Shown one piece after another: positions 24,252 through 35,162 of a stretch of DNA of 64,000 nt. The DNA is from Aporrectodea caliginosa. Lineage: Eukaryota > Annelida > Clitellata > Crassiclitellata > Lumbricidae. Under the pieces are notes generated by a model. The model saw only the letters and a program-made list of their open reading frames with translations. It ran no database searches and had not been told where the DNA came from. How positions within the stretch are numbered: position 1 is the stretch's first letter; every line of letters begins with the position of its first letter. Location: contig JACEVL010000078.1 in the NCBI GenBank assembly GCA_020284085.1, forward strand, positions 1,777,810-1,841,809. The letters are read 5' to 3'. Made by a program: the position numbers and the translations under genes.

Positions 24252-25241
24252 ATATATAGGCCTACTATACTCTCGTTATAAAAGACTTCATTATAACGCG
24301 GATTCTGATGTAACACCGCCGGCTACACGGATCACAAGTTTAGCTGAGCTTTAGAGAAAAGAGCTCATTACAGGAGTCCTTGATAGATTATACCAAAGAC
24401 AGCGCTATAAGTAGAGTGTCATGTATATACCGCGCATGCAATGTTAATGTGTCCGCATAAGATGATTGACTGAGGGTCAATCTGGTTGTGACGAGAGCGC
24501 TGAATGAATAATGGATGCCAACATCGGACAACAACAGCGCACAGGTGGACGCTCCTTGTGTAGTCTCTGATGTCGACGCAGATTCTCTTTAATTCCGCTT
24601 CTCTTAGTCACCTGCTCCTTAGAAGTTTATGCCAAATCAGTTTTATTGTGACCCGCTAGGAGGTAAGATACCAAAATTGCATGGGCTTTGTATAAACTGC
24701 GAAAATACAGTTTGAATGTACATCACTCAAGCGACGACTGAGTAAACCCAATTTGAATGTACATCGCTTTAACGGTGATCGGCATTGGTTCACTTCGCTA
24801 AAGTGTTAAGTTCCACTCATGTAGAAGAGTGGAACTTAAGTTATGTTACCTTGATCACAGCTTATCTAGAAAGTATGTCACGTGATTGGGTGCATCCAGT
24901 GAAATCGATTGATAAATATATAAAATGGCACCTCATTCATTAGCTAAGAGGCGCAGATGAAGCCCAGGCATCATCTGGACAAATCATGAAAGCTTACGCA
25001 GAGTGGAAGAGCTAAGTTTCAGCTTAGAACAATTCCATCCATAGTTAAATAAATCAGTATATCATAATCATCATCATCATCAGTTCCTGACGCCAGCCAT
25101 TTAGAGGGGATGAGTACGAATAAATGATCTCCATTGTTTTCAGCCATTTGCAAGTCCATTGCTTCCCTTAGCATTAGTCCTAGTGATGCTATGTCCTCAT
25201 TTGCATTGTCTATCCAGCGTAATCTTGGTCCTAAATACCCC
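24252..25241. other. Unassigned, with a small perfect hairpin
   Basis: A 13-bp inverted repeat (TTAAGTTCCACTC at 24806-24818, its complement at 24827-24839) has an 8-base loop. TTTGAATGTACATC occurs twice (about 24711 and 24752). No exon supported. Confidence 0.5.
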
Positions 25242-25242
25242 A

Positions 25243-25305
<63 letters not shown>
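25243..25305. repeat. TA microsatellite
   Basis: About 60 bp of uninterrupted TA. Confidence 0.98.
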
Positions 25306-25309
<4 letters not shown>

Positions 25310-25870
25310 AGACAGTCAATCAATCATTTATACAAGTAATCAGTTAATCCAGCAATCAATTCGCCCATTACTCGATCACACTTTCGTCCATTAACCCACT
25401 AACCAACCCCACGGTAGTCGTCTAATACCGACCGCATTCAGACCTTACTCTGCTCATTTACATGGACAGCTCACAGGCGATATAGCGACATACTCCATCG
25501 TTTTGTGCAGTGCACAGAGTTCAGATGTAACGGCGCAATATTCCCTCTGAATGCTACGGATATCGCATTTCACTGCGACGTTGTCATTCAATTGCTAGAG
25601 GTTAATTAATCAGAGTATTACAATTCAGCGACCGACTCTATAGGAAAACTGCTTGCAAATGATTACATGTATACATGTATACTGAAGCAGTATGCTGTGG
25701 CGCTGGCATCAACGGGGTTTCAACGCTAATTTCCTGACTTATTTCTAGGTCTCTTATCCACTCGGTGCATATGTAGAAAGTAGACTAAACATTGCCAAAG
25801 ATGACTTTTGTGATTTTTTTCTTGGCACTGGATGTTACGACTGTTCTGTGCCGATATGTATGGCATAGTA
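25306..25870. other. No recognised feature
   Basis: Unique-looking sequence; no exon or element recognised. Confidence 0.35.
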
Positions 25871-26170
25871 ACCTATAGTATAGTATAGTATAGTATAGTA
25901 TAGCATAGTATAGTATAGTATAGTATAGTATAGTATAGTATAGTATAGTATAGTATAGTATAGTATAGTATAGTATAGTATAGTATAGTATAGTATAGTA
26001 TAGTATAGTATAGTATAGTATAGTATAGTATATTATAGTATAGTATAGTATAGTATAGTATAGTATAGTATAGTATAGTATAGTATAGTATAGTATAGTA
26101 TAGTATAGTATAGTATAGTATAGTATAGTATAGTATAGTATAGTATTGCATGGTATAGTATAGTATAGTA
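25871..26170. repeat. TATAG pentanucleotide array
   Basis: About 300 bp of nearly perfect TATAG units with single variants (GCATAG, TATTATAG). It becomes degenerate beyond 26140. The open minus frames (YYTIL repeats) are artefacts. Confidence 0.98.
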
Positions 26171-26683
26171 TCGTACAATTCAATACAGTATGGTATAACA
26201 TGGTATGGTACATGTATGATACTTTTTCCTCGATTCGAATCAATTAAATATGAGTCCGAGAAATTTCTTCGCGCAATAACAGCGCAGTTTTCAAAAAGTG
26301 TTTCTTTCAATAGAATGAGTTCACAAAAATAATTGGTAAACTGAACGTGTGGACAAAGGACCAGTCACATCAGTGAACGCGACAATCCAGAGACAGACTG
26401 AATACTATGATATAGTACAATTCAGCATCATACTGAACTGTGATGCATTCTTCTCATTTGTATTCTGTTCTTTTGTGTGCTCCAGTTGGTATACGTCCTC
26501 CTGAAATCAAATCAGTCGTACGTCGTCTGAAACATTTCTAGAGAAAAAAATCGGAGTCATTTGTCGTCGTCGTCGGATTCTCTGCCTCATTTGTTTTATC
26601 TTGCTGTGACTTCTGTGTACGACGACCAACCAACGAATCGATCTGTTGAAGGACACACGAGAACAGTGTCTTAGAACGTCGTC
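26171..26683. other. No recognised feature
   Basis: Mixed sequence, no supported exon or repeat. Confidence 0.35.
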
Positions 26684-26795
26684 TCTGACTCTGTCTGTCT
26701 GCCTCTGTCTGTCTGTCTGTCTGTCTCTGTCTCTGTCTGTCTCTGTCTGTCTCTGTCTCTCTGTCTGTCTCTGTCTGTCTGTCTGTCTGCCTGCC

Positions 26796-26886
<91 letters not shown>
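26684..26886. repeat. CTGT then CT microsatellite
   Basis: CTGT/CTGC units followed by about 60 bp of pure CT. Confidence 0.98.
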
Positions 26887-26891
<5 letters not shown>

Positions 26892-27155
26892 GAGTGTCGC
26901 ACTCACTGATATGACCGGGTTTTTGTCCACTAAGCACGTGTTTAATTTAGCTGTTAATTTTATTCGCTCATTTGATTTAAAGAAACAGTTTTTATTGGAA
27001 ACTGTGCTGTGATTACGGAAAGAAATATTATACTATATTATCACCATGTAATTATCTCTTTGGTTATTATTTTATTTTTATTTTTATTTTAATTCCAGTT
27101 ATGTTTTCTGCAATTTTAGTTACCTATAAACAATGCATAACTAAAGACCACCTTA

Positions 27156-27163
27156 CTTCTGGT
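27156..27163. repeat. Left 8-bp target duplication of the outer transposon
   Basis: CTTCTGGT, identical to 32290-32297. Confidence 0.9.
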
Positions 27164-27557
27164 CAGGGGCGGAGACTTAGGGGGGGACAGGGGGACGGTC
27201 CCCCCCAAAACTTGAGGTGGGGGGGACGGAGCTGCTTATATCCCCCCAATATTTCTGAAATATTTCATGAATATAATTATAATAGCTACGAGTAACAGCT
27301 GGTTCTTATCAGCACTCAAATAATAGAGCAATTTTGTTCAGATGACAGCTTAAAATGCTACCATTACAGTGTGGAAATTCAAAAATCTTAGATAGGGGAG
27401 GGGTCACGTCCCCTCCCCAAACTCAAACACGACTCAAACTACATGTTAGCTAAGAGTGACAGCTGGTTCTTATCAGCACTCAAATAGTAAAGCAATTTTG
27501 TTCAGATGACAGCTTAAAATGCTACCATTACAGTGTGGAAATTTAAAAACATTTAGA

Positions 27558-27565
27558 TAGGGGAG
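27558..27565. repeat. Left 8-bp target duplication of the inner transposon
   Basis: TAGGGGAG, identical to 31992-31999. Confidence 0.92.
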
Positions 27566-28080
27566 CAGGGACGTCATTTGGGGGGGGCAGGGGGTGGCAT
27601 TTGCCCCCCCTGAAAAATCAACTATATGTATGTCAGTGCATTTGATGAAATAATGTAACTTAATTCGTCACTAGGAGTCTAGGACAGCAGTCCTTAATAT
27701 ATTCACTTGTGATTTTCTAAGTATGTATATTGATTTTTGTCTACCTCTTCGTATGCACTTTGCACGTAACCCGAGGTACCGAGACAGTTAGAAAGATGTA
27801 CATAATCATATAAATGAAATTTGTAGTAGGTCTGCTTTAGCTATATAAGTACTATGTAACTGGAGACGAACAGGCAATCCAGCCTTTCAGTCACACAGAT
27901 TATCTCATATACCGACTGGCCGAGAAAGCACACAGAGTTGCCTGTCAAAGGCGACTATCCGAGAGAGCCCACAGAGGTACCGGTCAACGGCATAGTTGTA
28001 AGATTGATAGCCCCTGATAGCCTCTACATGATGTAGGTCAATGCTAATGTTCATGCTTTCTTTCATTATACTCACCTTAT

Positions 28081-28210
28081 ATGACCCTTTTCCAACATTC
28101 CCATGCAGCTTCACCATCAGGAAGATATCTCTCATCAACTAGCCTCCCACCCACATTCTGGCTCTCACGCATGAAACCAGGGTTTGCAGTAGACCTATAT
28201 CAAATTTCTA
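28081..28210 (-). other. Exon-like open stretch inside the inner transposon
   Basis: The minus strand is open for FMRESQNVGGRLVDERYLPD and GEAAWECWKRVI, then reaches GGTGAGT, a good 5' splice-site match. No family is recognised. It may be part of the transposon's own decayed gene or a captured exon. Confidence 0.3.
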
Positions 28211-28362
28211 GCCAGGAGCCCTTGCCTAAGCCAAAACCTTTCAGTCACACAGATTGTCCCATTGGTATATTATATACATTTTGGATTGTCATTCTCTGCA
28301 CGTTTTGTTTGGATCGGGTGATGCGGCTAATGGATAAAACTCTTATGATACATAGGCCTACA

Positions 28363-28402
28363 CATAGACTTCTAAATACATTAGCATCTGGACGGACAGG
28401 GT
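28363..28402 (+). repeat. Internal 40-bp inverted repeat, left
   Basis: Begins CATAGACTTCTAAATACATT and ends ACGGACAGGGT. It is the exact reverse complement of 30547-30586. Confidence 0.95.
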
Positions 28403-28678
28403 GATAATGGTCAAGACAGGTTAAGGCCAGTCATTTCAGCAGGGCTTTAGAATTACCATGCTGGATTTGTATTGATTTCCCATATTCAGACAATAGATAT
28501 AAATTTACAAACGACTTATTTAAACTTTGAAATGACTATGCAAGTTTCTCCAGTATGATAGCTAATAAAAAAGAATAATAATATATAAGGAAATTAATTA
28601 CTACATATGTACACATCTATCTCTGCACCTATATACAGACCCTAATTACATGTTCCTAACTGCACAAAAAGTCCATGT

Positions 28679-30136
28679 TCATTCATATTCATATAGCACA
28701 TTTAGTATGCTTGTCTGTAGTGTTCCTTTGCATAGGTATTCAGTAAAGAACTTTCGGTTTACAGTGGCATTGTCCACAGAGATGGCAACGACATTAAATG
28801 ACACACTTCTCAGCAATGCTGCCACTTCCAAGTAGCATTCGTATTGTTTGGAAGCAGTTAGTTTTGCCATAGGATAGATGGTTACTAGATCCTCGTATTT
28901 AGAAGCTAGTGATTTGACCATGAAACAAAGCAGTGTTGAAGCTACTGTTCCATCAGGAGTCAGTCCCAGCATTTCACCACTTGTATATTAAATTCGCTTA
29001 GCAATGTAAATCTCATCAATTATGAGAATGACTGTCCTCTCATATTGATTTAGTTTCGATATTCTCATTTTCAAGTATGAACTATTGTCCATTCCAGTCC
29101 CAGAATTCAAACGCCTAGTACCTTTCTTGAGAGTGGTCATTGAAGGCAGACAAACAACATTTTGCTCTTGCAGAGCTGCATAGGCAGCTGGACTAGCAGC
29201 ATAGATAATATACAACATAATTACAAGCATAGGTGAATATATTCGACTAAATTTACTCAAAGAAAGTAACTTCAGCTGTTCAATAATGAAACTAATCTTC
29301 CTGTGCTCATCACTCTCATAGCTAAATCTATCGATAGAGGTTTTCAGCAGCTGTACTGCCATTCTCAGGATAAAATCAATGGACCTGGTATTCGGACTTT
29401 CAATCCATGACTTGACACAAGCCATTAGATTAACTAATTGTGACAAGGAATGAATTGAACTCTTGACCAAATCAACATACTGTGATGATGGAACAACTTT
29501 GTTGTCCACTGTAAGACTTACTGTTAAGTCAGCATTAACAGTAATGCAGCTAGTAATATGAGGTACATCATCTGTTATTCCAATTAGATATATTAGCAGA
29601 CTCTGCTGAACAATACAAGTTCTAAAGCCTTCAGGCAAAGTTGTCTCACCTCTCAGTCGCTCCTCAACTTCTGCTAATGTGAGGCTAGAAATGTCATCAT
29701 TTAGGACTGTTCATGACTTTCTAGTCTCTTAACTTCTTCTTGAAATCTGATTGATTATGTAGCTCTAGATGTTGCCCTTGGAGCAGCTGGTGTTTTCGAG
29801 AGATAAGTGGGTGCATTGAAGAAGACAGAAGGAACAGCATCATCCTTAAGAAACCTTTTTTGGGGTTTATCAGACACTGCAGCATTCTTCTTCTGTCTGG
29901 CAACATTTGTGTCGTGCCACTCCTGCATGAAGTCACTGGTTGGAAATGAAGTGAACAGAGTCTTGAATGTTTAGTCGGAATAAAGTCTTTGCGAGGATTA
30001 GCTCGATTCCATTTTTCGCATAATTCAGGATTACGAATTGGAAAAGAATTAAATGTTATTTTTCTCCATCGTCTCCAGCACCTGAGCAACCTTGATATCC
30101 ACTCCTACAGCCGAATGCTGCACACTTATTCACCAT
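28679..30136 (-). pseudogene. THAP-domain P-element-like transposase, broken
   Basis: The role in intact relatives is sequence-specific DNA binding through a C2CH THAP zinc finger and cut-and-paste transposition by an RNase-H-like core. Seen here on the minus strand: ATG at 30136, MVNKCAAFGC (first two Cys); then in a second frame ITFNSFPIRNPELCEKW and LCSLHF (Cys-x2-His). A third frame gives DDAVPSVF, the AVPTIF-type box that closes THAP domains. A later frame has LTLAEVEERLRG, then the core with IDEIYIAKR, LTPDGTVASTLLCFMVKS, KYEDLVTIYP and ISVDNATVNRKFF. The core is one frame interrupted by a TAA at 28988 where relatives usually have Glu. Similarity ends after LQTSILN, so the C-terminal third is missing. 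At least two frameshifts, one nonsense codon and a 3' truncation make it inactive. Confidence 0.9.
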
Positions 30137-30546
30137 TTTGCTTTCGTGCACAGTAGTAAACAACAGTTAAGTAACGTAGGCTGTAATGACGATAATCCGG
30201 ACAAACAGAATAATGAATAAATCCACCCGAAACTGCAGACAATCAAGACTCGTAAAATGGCAAATCTGCTGAATAAAGTACTCGGATAATCCAAATTTGT
30301 CCGAAGAAGGTAATCTAAGATCGTCTGCATCCCAACATCGCAGAAGCTATTGGCTGATACAGACTCGAAAATGAATAGAGGCTTCGAACTCCAACCGACC
30401 AGTGTACGTGCATGGAGTAGACTATAATATACTACCTTGCAGGCACACAGGGTAAACTTTGTATGTAGTCTTAGCGGGTCACCAGCTAGCCTGTGTGCCC
30501 GGCCAGGCCGGCCTCAATTCGTCGGGCAAAGATCATTAGCCGCTGT

Positions 30547-30586
30547 ACCCTGTCCGTCCAGATGCTAATGTATTTAGAAGTCTATG
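30547..30586 (-). repeat. Internal 40-bp inverted repeat, right
   Basis: Perfect complement of 28363-28402. The two enclose the transposase relic. Confidence 0.95.
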
Positions 30587-30740
30587 GCCTACATGTAGGT
30601 GTAGATGTAAATATCAATAATAAACTGACACCTGTGAAGGTAAGCTAATTTGCTATTCATCAGTCTTACATTATAGAACTTATTTCACAGTCAAAGTTTT
30701 CCTATGTTATGCATATTTAATCAAATTTGCCAGAAAGGTT

Positions 30741-30947
30741 TCATTTCTTGTGGAAATATCTAACCACGTCTGCAAGTGAGTTGGCAGAAAAAGCTGTAGC
30801 TTCAGCAAAGCAATATCCTGCTGACCTCAATAACAGAAATTCATCATTTACCCTCTGTACATAAGGCACATTTTGAATGTACCCATTTAACACCACTGGA
30901 CCTGTTGGACTTTTTAACGCAGTGCAATCCTTCAAAGCAATTTCCAA
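30741..30947 (-). other. Exon-like open frame upstream of the transposase relic
   Basis: The minus frame holds ALKDCTALKSPTGPVVLNGY, then IQNVPYVQRVNDEF and FSANSLADVVRYFHKK before a stop. The composition is protein-like. No family is recognised. Read in the same direction, it lies before the THAP start, so it may be the end of another decayed gene or a captured host exon. Confidence 0.35.
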
Positions 30948-31383
30948 ATGTGTGTGTCAGCTTACATATACTGCTGACAATTATTCCATCAACAGTAGCC
31001 TCTGCAACTCAAGGTGATTAAGAATTTTTAAGGTCTATGATGTCTCATTAATGTCTTGTGGATTTGGCTTGGTTGAGCATTAATTGAGTCTAATATTGCC
31101 TGAACAATTGATTTATTTTGAATTGTCATAAGAAATTTTGCAGAAAAAAGGACCAGGAATGCTCCTTTGTTGAGCAAATAAGCCTATTAAGTTGTTTAAG
31201 CATGATCGTATTCTTTTTGTGACAGTGGTGTGGAGGCTTCCAAAGTTTTTCTTTAATTTGAATCTTCATAATTCCATTTGCATCTGTGATTGAAGTGAAG
31301 GCACACAGTGACAGCAGACAATTGGTTGATAAAGTTGCAATGTAGCATAACAATTTACATATGTTGCTCTGTAGACTTTGTTT

Positions 31384-31426
31384 TATATATATAATTATAT
31401 ATATATATATATATTTATATATATTC
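31384..31426. repeat. TA-rich microsatellite in the inner transposon
   Basis: About 40 bp of TATA with single-base interruptions. Confidence 0.9.
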
Positions 31427-31991
31427 CGAACTTGCTAGTTGCAAGATTTACATCACAATGAATCAATCATTCATTGTCAATGATTGATATGATAGCTATT
31501 TTAACTTCTTAAAGTAAATTTTCAATTTTTACTGCTGTTTCGTTATCTTTGGCCAGCCTCAGATGGAGCTTTGCTTCTCTGACACCCTGAGGACCATGAC
31601 CAGGAGCTTTTCCCTCATAAATAATAATAGCCCAATAATAATTAGTGCAGGCCTAGTTCATGCAGCATGCAATACTGCTTTGTTAACTGACAAATTAAAG
31701 TATTTTTAAAAAGTATTTTAGCATTATAATTTAAAGTACAAATACTGAAAAAATATTTTAAGTAGAAGTATAAATACTGTCATTCTATTGTATTTTAAAT
31801 ACTAGTATTTAAAATACTTCCCATCACTGAATCAAACATAGTAAGAAATAAATAAGAACAAGAAGGAAACATGTTAAAATATTTAACCACAGTTCTGCAC
31901 ATGTAGACTAAATGCAAAACTTGACAAGCTGACCAAGTTTGCCCCGAAAATTTTTCTTGCCTCCCTGAAAAAAACTGAAATGACGTCCCTG

Positions 31992-31999
31992 TAGGGGAG
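31992..31999. repeat. Right 8-bp target duplication of the inner transposon
   Basis: TAGGGGAG, pairs with 27558-27565. Confidence 0.92.
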
Positions 32000-32289
32000 G
32001 GGTCACATCCCCTCCCCAAACCCCTCCCCAAACTCAAGCACGACTCAAACTATGTATGTAAGCTACGAGTGACAGCTGGTTCCTATCAGCACTCAAATTA
32101 TAGAGCAATTTTGTTCAGATGACAGCTTAAAATGCTACCATTACAGTGTGGAAATTCAAAAATTTTAGATGGGGAGGGGCACATCCCCTCCCCAAACCCC
32201 TCCCCTGCTCGGCGCTACGCGCCTCGCCGATCGTCCTTCGGCCGCTCCTTCGCCCGTCCCCCAAACCCAAGACCAAGTCTCCGCCTATG

Positions 32290-32297
32290 CTTCTGGT
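32290..32297. repeat. Right 8-bp target duplication of the outer transposon
   Basis: CTTCTGGT, pairs with 27156-27163. Confidence 0.9.
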
Positions 32298-32325
32298 AAT
32301 GGCTATCGCTTCGCTAATTGAAACT

Positions 32326-32556
32326 GGGGGCCTTATTAGCGGGACCTAGGTCCCTTTAGGTCTCCTTTATTGACTCTTCTATTCTAACCCATTATGCTTT
32401 CTCCTGCGGATTTAAAACTGTATTTACTTAAATATTTACATTGAATATCTTTGGCTTTCGTTTTTTTACTTTTCCTCAGCACTCGTGTGTTTTCATGTAA
32501 TCTGGCATTTTTTTCTTGAAGGTTCAATAAAAATGATTTGATTTGATTTGATTTGA
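32326..32556 (+). mobile_element. LINE 3' UTR with TGATT pentamer tail
   Basis: A T-rich 3' region with TTCAATAAAAATGATTTG and four TTTGA units at 32535-32556, typical of a non-LTR element ending in a short-unit tail. The 5' part resembles 19515-19590. No coding part remains. Confidence 0.6.
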
Positions 32557-32565
32557 TACTATATT

Positions 32566-32815
32566 CTGATGAACTATTCTATACTAGGTTATGCTATGCT
32601 GTACTATGCTATGTTATGCTATACTATACTATACAATACAATGCTATGCTGTACTGTACTATATACTATACAATGTCATACTATACCATACAATGCTATG
32701 CTATGCTGTACTATACAATGCTATGCTATACTATACAATGCTATGCTGTACTGTACTATACCATACTATACCATACTATGCTATACTATATTATACTATA
32801 CTATATTACGAATAG
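32566..32815. repeat. Degenerate TATGC/TATAC pentamer array
   Basis: About 250 bp of TATGC, TATAC and TGTAC units directly after the LINE tail. It gives three open plus frames of Tyr/Leu/Ile/Cys that are artefacts. Confidence 0.93.
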
Positions 32816-33586
32816 TCTCTTGAAGTGATGGTATAGAAACATTTGCTAATAGAGATGCCTGTATTTTTTATTGTTTGTTTTAACGTATACAAAAGCCAAT
32901 GAATAAGTCACTTTTCTTCATTGAATAGTCTTGAAACTGAGATTTGCGTTTGCTCATCGAAATCTGCTAGAAGTGTAGCGTCATTCTAAACATTGGGGTT
33001 CCTTTCATAACCAAACAAATTGTGTTTTCGCACTAGCGACCATCACCCGGAATATGATCCTCCTCAGTGTGTCGATTTCATTCCGAAGCTTTTAAAGGAA
33101 GCCGCATTCAACACTGACGGCTTTCGACAGCAGAGAATTAGCACGCCTCTCTAAGAATGTATCCTGACACAAAAGGTGTTGACATAACAGTGCATTGTCG
33201 ACGTCTATGGAGGCTTCGCTGACCAACTTCCCTCCGCTTAGACTATTCGTGCAAATATTTCATTTCAGGTCAGACGACAAAATGTCGAGAGACGAGCGTC
33301 GAATGGCGCCAACAAAAGCCGTCTGCCCCAATGAAACAAGAGTCATGCTTCGTGAAAATAGAAGCGACGATGATAGTCTTGCTGCAGCTGTCATTCGTTT
33401 TAAATAGACATCGCCAAATCGTGCTGTTGTTCAGTTTCAAGTGTTCAAAGAATTTATTGCTTTTTCCTGTATACATCATAGAGAATTCAGTTTTGTTTGG
33501 TGTAGAGTGGTGTTCTGCAGTGTACCCCTTTCTCTGTGCGTAGTGTAGGCCCTAATGCAGTGTAATTTACCTTAGTTTGGTTTTAT
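32816..33586. other. Unassigned, with a weak exon candidate
   Basis: ATATTTCATTTCAG near 33256-33269 is a good splice acceptor. It precedes 46 open codons (SDDKMSRDERRMAPTKAV to AAVIRFK-stop, to 33407). The family is unknown. A chance ORF is equally possible. Confidence 0.3.
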
Positions 33587-33655
33587 GGTGTGCTCAGTAG
33601 TGTTGTGCGCACTGTACTGTAAGTCGAGAGGTCGGGGGTTCAAACCCTAGCCAGG
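33587..33655 (+). mobile_element. tRNA-Tyr-like SINE head
   Basis: The region is tRNA-like: TGTGCTCAGTAG (A-box region), CTGTAAG with a GTA anticodon at 33619-33621, and AGTCGAGAGGTCGGGGGTTC ending in the B box GGTTCAAACCC (33637-33647). The acceptor stems do not pair well, so this is a SINE head or a tRNA pseudogene and not a working tRNA. The body to about 33740 is not assigned. Confidence 0.65.
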
Positions 33656-33931
33656 ACAGAAATTCGGTTCGAGTACATCTTCGCGTCGGATCCTCTTTTA
33701 TTCTGACGCATCATTAGCTGATATCATTATCATTAGGCCTACATTGTGCGTCAACAAATCAGCTGCCGAAAACATCTCTGAAAAACATACGAAACACTGA
33801 CCATAACACAAAAACAACGCATCTGAATATATATATTTTGTTTTCTTCCAATCATTGCAGATTATGACCCTTAGGAAGCTCTTATAAATTCTGAACCCAT
33901 ACCACCGACAGCGCACGAGAGGCTGGACTTC

Positions 33932-34010
33932 AGAGAGAGAGAGAGACAGAGAAATATAAAGAGAGACAGACAGACGGACAGACAGACAGACAGAGAGGAA
34001 AGAGAGAGTG
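33932..34010. repeat. AGAG/ACAG microsatellite
   Basis: About 80 bp of GAGA and GACA units. Confidence 0.93.
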
Positions 34011-34699
34011 CCAGGTAGAGACCCGTACAAAACACGCCATTATAACACGATGCGACTTATACGACGTTATTATTTTGATGTAAGGCGATGCCGTCCTATT
34101 TCATTTAATATTTAGAATGCAATATAATGTGATCATCTACTTCAGGCGTTCGTTAAGATGGCATCACATCTTGTCATGTTGTTAGCACTGATGCGTTTAT
34201 CGATATAGTACGTTTGGTTTCTATAAGGCGAATTAAGTATCGGATCTTTGGACTACTTTTTCCAGCGATAAGACTTTAGTAGTCTGCTAGCTCCATGTCT
34301 TAGGTCGCTTTTGATATCCAACGGCTTTCCGTATTGACACAGAGGTTTTATTAAGCTCGATGGGTGGCATTCGTGGAAGTTATGACATCTGTTAACGGCA
34401 TGACTTACATAAATTGACCTGAAGGGAAGACTGCTGCTTGGTAATTTTGTAAAAGCAACCCTTAAAATGTCAGCAGGGTCTTTGGTCACAAAAAATCAGT
34501 ATGATAAATGATATAAAGATCAAAAGCGTGATGATTGGATTTATGGAAAATACGACGAGGAGAGAAAGACCAAGCAGAGAATAGCATAGATGGCTTGAGC
34601 CATAATGAAATGATCGCTGGAGACGTGACCCTAGCACTGTACACACAGTTGAATGTGTGGGAGACAATATAATGCTCAGTGGACACCTTCGGAAGTTCA
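34011..34699. other. No recognised feature
   Basis: AT-rich. Minus frames of 78-97 codons show no motif. Confidence 0.35.
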
Positions 34700-34952
34700 G
34701 CAGACGGACAAAGGTGATGACGATGACGATAATGATGAGGCAGCATTGGAACATTCTATACAACGGGATAGGCTATGAAAAATTAAGACTGAAGCAGAGA
34801 ACTATGGAATCAGCATGCACCTTTAACAAGCCTCTGAAATCTGTTCTTTACCGGTATCGCCGGAGTTGGGCTGGGTGCGACTGTGAGTAGGTATTTTGGA
34901 AGGGCGCTATATAAGTCTTCTGAATGAATGAATGAATGAATGAATGAATAAT
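34700..34952 (+). mobile_element. LINE ORF2 C-terminal end with TGAA tail
   Basis: The plus frame ends LKSVLYRYRRSWAGCDCE-stop (34888-34890), followed by GGAAGGGCGCTATATAAG and a GAATGAAT tail (34920-34950). This parallels the SASE-stop plus GGGGCGCTATATAAAT of the 7.6-kb LINE. Confidence 0.7.
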
Positions 34953-35154
34953 TGAATTAACTATTGAAAAGGGAATCAGTACAGGTAAGACAGTTGACGT
35001 TGTGACTGTGCCATTGTTAAAAATCACTTAGTTATGCATAACAGAAAGGAGTAGATCGTTGCGCCAAAGAAGTTCAAGTTTTGTCATAAGTGAAAAGACA
35101 TCGAAGAGAATAATACAATAGGACGGTCACTTTTACAGGTCACAATAATAAGGC
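34953..35154. other. No recognised feature
   Basis: Short unique-looking spacer before the next element. Confidence 0.35.
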
Positions 35155-35162
35155 GCTACCGG
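35155..35162. repeat. Left 8-bp target duplication
   Basis: GCTACCGG, identical to 36424-36431. Confidence 0.92.

Larger units (their letters stand above)
27566..31991 (-). mobile_element. Inner 4.4-kb transposon with P-type transposase relic
   Basis: Terminal inverted repeats CAGGGACGTCATTT are perfect over 14 bp, with a perfect 8-bp duplication outside. It lies inside the third subrepeat region of the outer element, which gives the insertion order. It carries a minus-strand THAP-domain P-element-like transposase pseudogene (28679-30136). A further internal pair of 40-bp inverted repeats flanks that gene. The TIR start CAGGG is hAT-like, whereas the transposase is P-type. Either this is a P-superfamily element or a P-type insertion sits inside a hAT-like element. 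Confidence 0.88.
27164..32289. mobile_element. Outer hAT/P-type transposon, interrupted by the inner one
   Basis: The left end reads CAGGGGCGGAGACTTAGG and the right end (complement) CATAGGCGGAGACTTGG. They are flanked by a perfect 8-bp duplication. Without the inner insertion it is about 700 bp and encodes nothing. It carries three tandem ~165-bp subrepeats (containing GATGACAGCTTAAAATGC and GTGTGGAAATT) at about 27300, 27465 and 32070. Copies in the opposite orientation lie at 52628-52972 and 60219-60744. It is non-autonomous. An 8-bp duplication fits either hAT or P elements. Confidence 0.92.

Noticed and set aside
25785..26310. 145-152 codon YYTIL frames
   Set aside because: TATAG pentamer array; not a membrane protein gene.
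33587..33655. Possible functional tRNA-Tyr
   Set aside because: GTA anticodon and B box are visible, but the acceptor and D-arm pairing is poor; a SINE head is more likely.
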